Under the pieces are notes generated by a model. That model did not search any database. It worked only from the letters and a program-made list of their open reading frames with translations, and was not told the origin of the DNA. The translations under genes were made by a program, and so were the position numbers. DNA of 64,000 bases from Enoplolaimus lenunculus (taxonomy: Eukaryota; Nematoda; Enoplea; Enoplida; Thoracostomopsidae): contig JASANG010002537.1 of the NCBI GenBank assembly GCA_030248215.1, forward strand, positions 310,001 through 374,000. The letters run 5' to 3'. Below are positions 60,143-64,000 of this stretch, in pieces (the first letter of the stretch is position 1; every line of letters starts with the position of its first letter).

Positions 60143-60555
60143 CTGTAGTGACCTGACTACGAGATAGGTAGAATGATATTTATTTGACCTTTCCAGAAGG
60201 AACCCCCGTTGTTCGGTAACGGACTGTTATTTATTTTTAACGCGCGCTCCGCCATCCTTCGTTACGTTGAACTAAACGTTTATTTGTCTTGTATCAACAG
60301 CTTGAGCGATAATGCAAGGTTATACTTATGAATGTGCCTTCAAACCGTAGAATGTTGTAAAGTTTCGAACTCAACTTTATTTGGTGCTGGAGTCGTTTAT
60401 GCGCAACAATTAGGGAAAATTGACATTTATGGATTCTAATTAGCGTTTTGGGCCTCTATCCGCTTATGGGTTCTTATTAGGGCTGCGGACTCCTATTGCT
60501 TTTGAATCAAAATAGTGACCCACTTTTATTACGCCCCTTATTCAGGTCACTACAG
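60143..60555 (+). mobile_element. 413-bp TA-inserting MITE, copy 3
   Basis: CTGTAGTGACCTGACTACG at the left and TTATTCAGGTCACTACAG at the right, with TA before and TT after. Same internal order as 18810-19206. Confidence 0.8.
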
Positions 60556-61524
60556 TTTGGCCCATTGAAGTATTGATAACAAAGCTAGTTTTATCAGATA
60601 ACTATAAGTTAGATGGGGTCACTTGATAGAATTAAACCAAGCAATTGCTATTGCACTATATATTATTATGTTCTAAAATTAAAACTATATAACGGTCGTT
60701 CATATTTAAGAGTCCGCAATACCTGTTGTATCTGAACTCGGCACTGAAGTAGATACAGTCTTAATCCAAATTAACACACTTCTAAAACTCAGTCGTTACA
60801 TGTACCTAAAAAGTGTTCTATTTTTTAACATTAATGGTTGTTGAATTCAGTTGAGCCGGGTATTGGAAGAAATTAGACCATCTGACAATGAACAAATGTT
60901 ACGAATCAAAAAACAGCAATTGTGAAAAACAACTCCATTCGAAGATTGAAAAATGCAAACTGTGGATTAATGGCTTAGTCAGACAAAGATTTGGCCAAAA
61001 ATAGAAACAAGTCAATTCGAAAAACACTGTTTTGAGTGAAACCTAAAACGATTTCATTGTTATATTTTAGTTGCGCAAAAATTCGAACTTCAATCAGCTG
61101 AAAATTAAATACGTCATTTTGATTCTTCCAAGCTGTTTTAATACCAAAAACGATCATAGTTTATATTTGAAGGTCACTATATATGATGTTATTTTTTCAC
61201 TGTGTTCATATTTAATACTGAAAACTTTAGTTAACCTTGACAATGGAATGACAATTGAATTTTAAGTTGAATATGATAGCGCAGAAAGGAACTGTGATGA
61301 GTAAAATGAACCATTTTAAATGTCAAAATATTCCACAACGAGCAAAGCGATGCGTTTAAAACCAATGGCCTGATAGTTCATGTAAAATATGATAGATTTT
61401 CATTAGCCATGTCTAAATCATGCAATTATTTTGACGGGTGACGGGTTTAATCGCTGTTTTGACAGTATACTTTAACTGAATCTTTGCTATTGCTGAATTT
61501 AAAGCTAAATCTAATATAATTCTA

Positions 61525-61957
61525 CTGTAGTGACCCGAATAAAAGGGGGAATGATATTTATTTGGCTTTTCCAGAGGGTACCGCCTGTTATTCGGTTACG
61601 GAGTTCTGCGTTTTTAACCTGCCCTCCACCGCCCTACGTTACTAGTATATTTCCAGTATTAAAACAATCTGTTGAATTAAACGTTTATTTGTCTTCTATC
61701 AAAAACTTAAGCGATAATGCAAGAGGAACGTACTTTCAAAACTCCATTATATTTGCTTAAAAATTTCAACTCAACTTCATTTGGTCCTAGAGTCATTTAT
61801 GCGCAACAATCAAAAATAACTAACATTTATGGACTCTAATTAGGGTTCAGGGACTGTATCCGCTTACGGACTCTTATTAGGGATACGGATTTTTACCGTC
61901 TGGTACTCAAAATGGAAACCCCCTCTTATTACCCCGCAATTATTTGGGTCGCTATAA
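61525..61957 (+). mobile_element. 433-bp TA-inserting MITE, copy 4
   Basis: CTGTAGTGACCCGAATAAAAG at the left and ATTATTTGGGTCGCTATAA at the right (worn terminus). Same internal order as copies 1 and 3. Confidence 0.8.
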
Positions 61958-62820
61958 AATGTTAAACTAATACTCGAAATCAACAAAAAAATTTGTTTCA
62001 AATCTTCTCAGACTTCTTTTAAGCTGAATAAAACTCTGTTCTAAACTGAGTAACAACTCTGTGCTGCATGAAACTTCGCATATAGAAATACTGCAAACGC
62101 CATCATTTGAAAATATACTTCTGAATGTTTAAAAGTTACCTAAAAATGTAAAAATTTCAAAAAATGTAAATGAGGAAGAAGTCGTACAAGAGCCAATTAA
62201 TTTTTTACGAGTGATCTGTAATTTTGCAGGGTGCTTCATATTTTAAATAATTTACAACGGTTCATTTGTATTAATATTTTCGACATTCTATCCCTTATAA
62301 CGACATCTTCAGGTCGGCTGCGTTTTGAAATTAAGAATAAATTTTGTACGATGTCGAACCTTTTGATTATAAAATTTAGGGTTTATAAAAATGTAATTTT
62401 TTATAAATTTTTTAAAGAAGTTTGAGGAACATTAAGTTGTCAATTTCAATTAAAGTTAAAGTCACCGAAGTTCAATGTGTGAACAGTGGGGTTTTTTACT
62501 TCAGTTTTTAAATAATATTCATGAGTTTTTGAATTTTTGATGTTTTCTATATATATCAAATATACTCATTTCATTATAATATATGAAGAAATTAGAGCAA
62601 ACTAACGAAAATATATATAGACCACAGAGTTTGTCTTAAGATTTTTTCATTGGTAGATCACAGGTGTCTTCTTGACAAATAAAAATTAAAAATTGCATGC
62701 GGAACTTACGCAATCCTAACCTTTAAGTTTTACATTCTTCAGCCGTTATCAAACTGCTAAAATGTGCTGTCCAACTGCAAACGTAAAAATAAGGTTGCAC
62801 GCAACTCAAAACAAAGCCTT
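61958..62820. other. Intergenic, no recognised gene
   Basis: Strongly AT-rich. Nothing could be assigned. Confidence 0.4.
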
Positions 62821-62822
62821 AG

Positions 62823-62890
62823 GGCCGTAACAGTGGTATGAGCATATTACTAATTCTAAGCCTAAGCGTAAGACTAAGACCGTTTCATTT
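62823..62890 (+). repeat. GGCC-TIR element, 3'-truncated
   Basis: GGCCGTAACAGTGGTATGAGCATATTAC followed by CCTAAGCGTAAG units. The right half is absent. Confidence 0.55.
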
Positions 62891-63699
62891 AGCTATTTGG
62901 CTTGAAACAGTTTAAAAGCAAAGCTCTAATACTAAAGTGTGGTCAGAATCTATAATTTGCTAGTTAGAATACAAATTCGCTAATACTGAGTACTGATATG
63001 ACATTTGCGCACTCAAATCTAGGCCCATATTCTCAAATTTGTACAGCATCTATCACCAGTTGGTAACAAGTTTTCAAATTTCCGAGCTGTTTCAGTCGCA
63101 AGTCTCAAATTTTGCATAAAAATCGGGAAGTCAAATCAGGAAAATATGATCAATTCCTAAAAGTTCTCCTTTCAATGGTTTAAAAGTACCAAGACTTGTC
63201 TTCAACTGGTGTTACGTGCTACACACATTTGAGAATACGGTCACTAGATACAGCTGCGATAATCCCGAACAATACTGGCTCTTGTACACTTCCCCACCCA
63301 GACTTGGACTTAACCGCACGTGTGCGCTTTAGTTCTCAAACTTAGATCTAGAAAACTAACTAAAAGCCTAAGCCTAAACCATAAAAAGAGCGAAAGATAA
63401 AAACTAGCAGAAATATACTATCGCACTATAGTTATAATTTTTTGTCATTATCAGCAACGGGAGCGTTAATATTTGAAACCATAACTCCAATTGAAATGTC
63501 TCACATTGATCTCACACGGTCAACCATTAATAAATCTAATACTTATCCTACAGCTTCAACATCGGTTACATCTGTCAGGTGGTCAACCGTGGTTAAACTC
63601 GTCGTTGAAAAACTGTCACCCCCAAATTTGTGTTTAGGACTAGTTTCCGAAAAAATAATTCATATTTTATGTTTAAATCGAAATTGAAAATGAACCCGT

Positions 63700-63835
63700 G
63701 TTAATAAAGGGGCCTGCCTACATAAAAGTGGGGGCTTAGAACTCGGGAAGTTTTAGGTTTAGGCTTGAGCTTAGTATTTAGGCTTATATTTACGCTGACG
63801 CTTAGGCATAGGCTTAGTTTTTAGTAAACCAGATC
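63700..63835 (-). repeat. TTAGGC-like array, probable eroded family copy
   Basis: TTTAGGCTTGAGCTTAG, ATTTAGGCTTATATTTACGC and CTTAGGCATAGGCTTAG form the same kind of array, near GGGGCCTGCCTACATAAAAGTGGGGG, which may be a worn terminus. I see no gene between 62891 and the end of the window. Confidence 0.45.
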
Positions 63836-64000
63836 CCTATTATAAAACGTGTTAAACCGCTCCTCGCTGTATAAAACGATCAAAACGAAATATTTTTGGA
63901 AGGTTATGTTCCGATAAGCAGTATATTCAACTGCGCTAATAAAACAACAATTGCAGCTAAAAATAACGCAAATGCGTGTCCCGACGCGCGTTGCTGAGTG

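Noticed and set aside
1-64000. CRISPR arrays, operons and bacterial signals
   Set aside because: No regularly spaced direct repeats with unique spacers, and the genes have spliceosomal introns. The repeats at 6836, 28205 and inside the Helitron-like elements are tandem without spacers.

Overview
The window looks like nuclear DNA from an invertebrate animal. It is AT-rich, genes are split by many introns of about 60 to 1,000 bases with GT/AG ends, and gaps between genes are long and full of short non-autonomous DNA transposons. A 28-exon exportin-7 gene, an arylalkylamine-N-acetyltransferase-like gene, a zona pellucida (ZP) domain membrane protein and two secreted peptide or protein precursors point to a bilaterian. 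I cannot place it more finely; the dense intron content of exportin-7 argues against a strongly intron-reduced lineage.

Layout. 1-6 kb: repeats, no confident gene, one long miRNA-like hairpin (5756-5834). 6.3-9.2 kb (+): four-exon GNAT acetyltransferase whose three introns hold a 16-bp minisatellite and four mobile-element copies. 11.6-12.0 kb (-): single-exon neuropeptide precursor with seven PAPVxxW repeats. 12-22 kb: repeats, including a possible LTR-element leader. 22.2-22.9 kb (-): a two-exon secreted, six-cysteine protein ending in KR-NNEFIRF-GR. 23-31 kb: repeats, a CAAA microsatellite and a degenerate tRNA. 31.65-46.57 kb (+): complete exportin-7 (28 exons, 1,158 codons). 46.6-52.5 kb: repeats, including a Helitron-like element. 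52.6-56.0 kb (-): ZP-domain type I membrane protein (four exons visible, probably a further 5' exon). 56-64 kb: repeats and no confident gene.

The genes are not an operon and no shared pathway is visible: nuclear transport, small-molecule acetylation, peptide signalling and a surface or matrix protein. The most unusual content is the two secreted precursors and several repeat families built in odd ways: one TIR family carries degenerate TTAGGC telomere-like arrays, and another carries a tRNA-like pol III promoter between terminal inverted repeats.

All intron-exon joints were read by eye from frame, GT/AG sites and family homology. Nothing was searched against a database.
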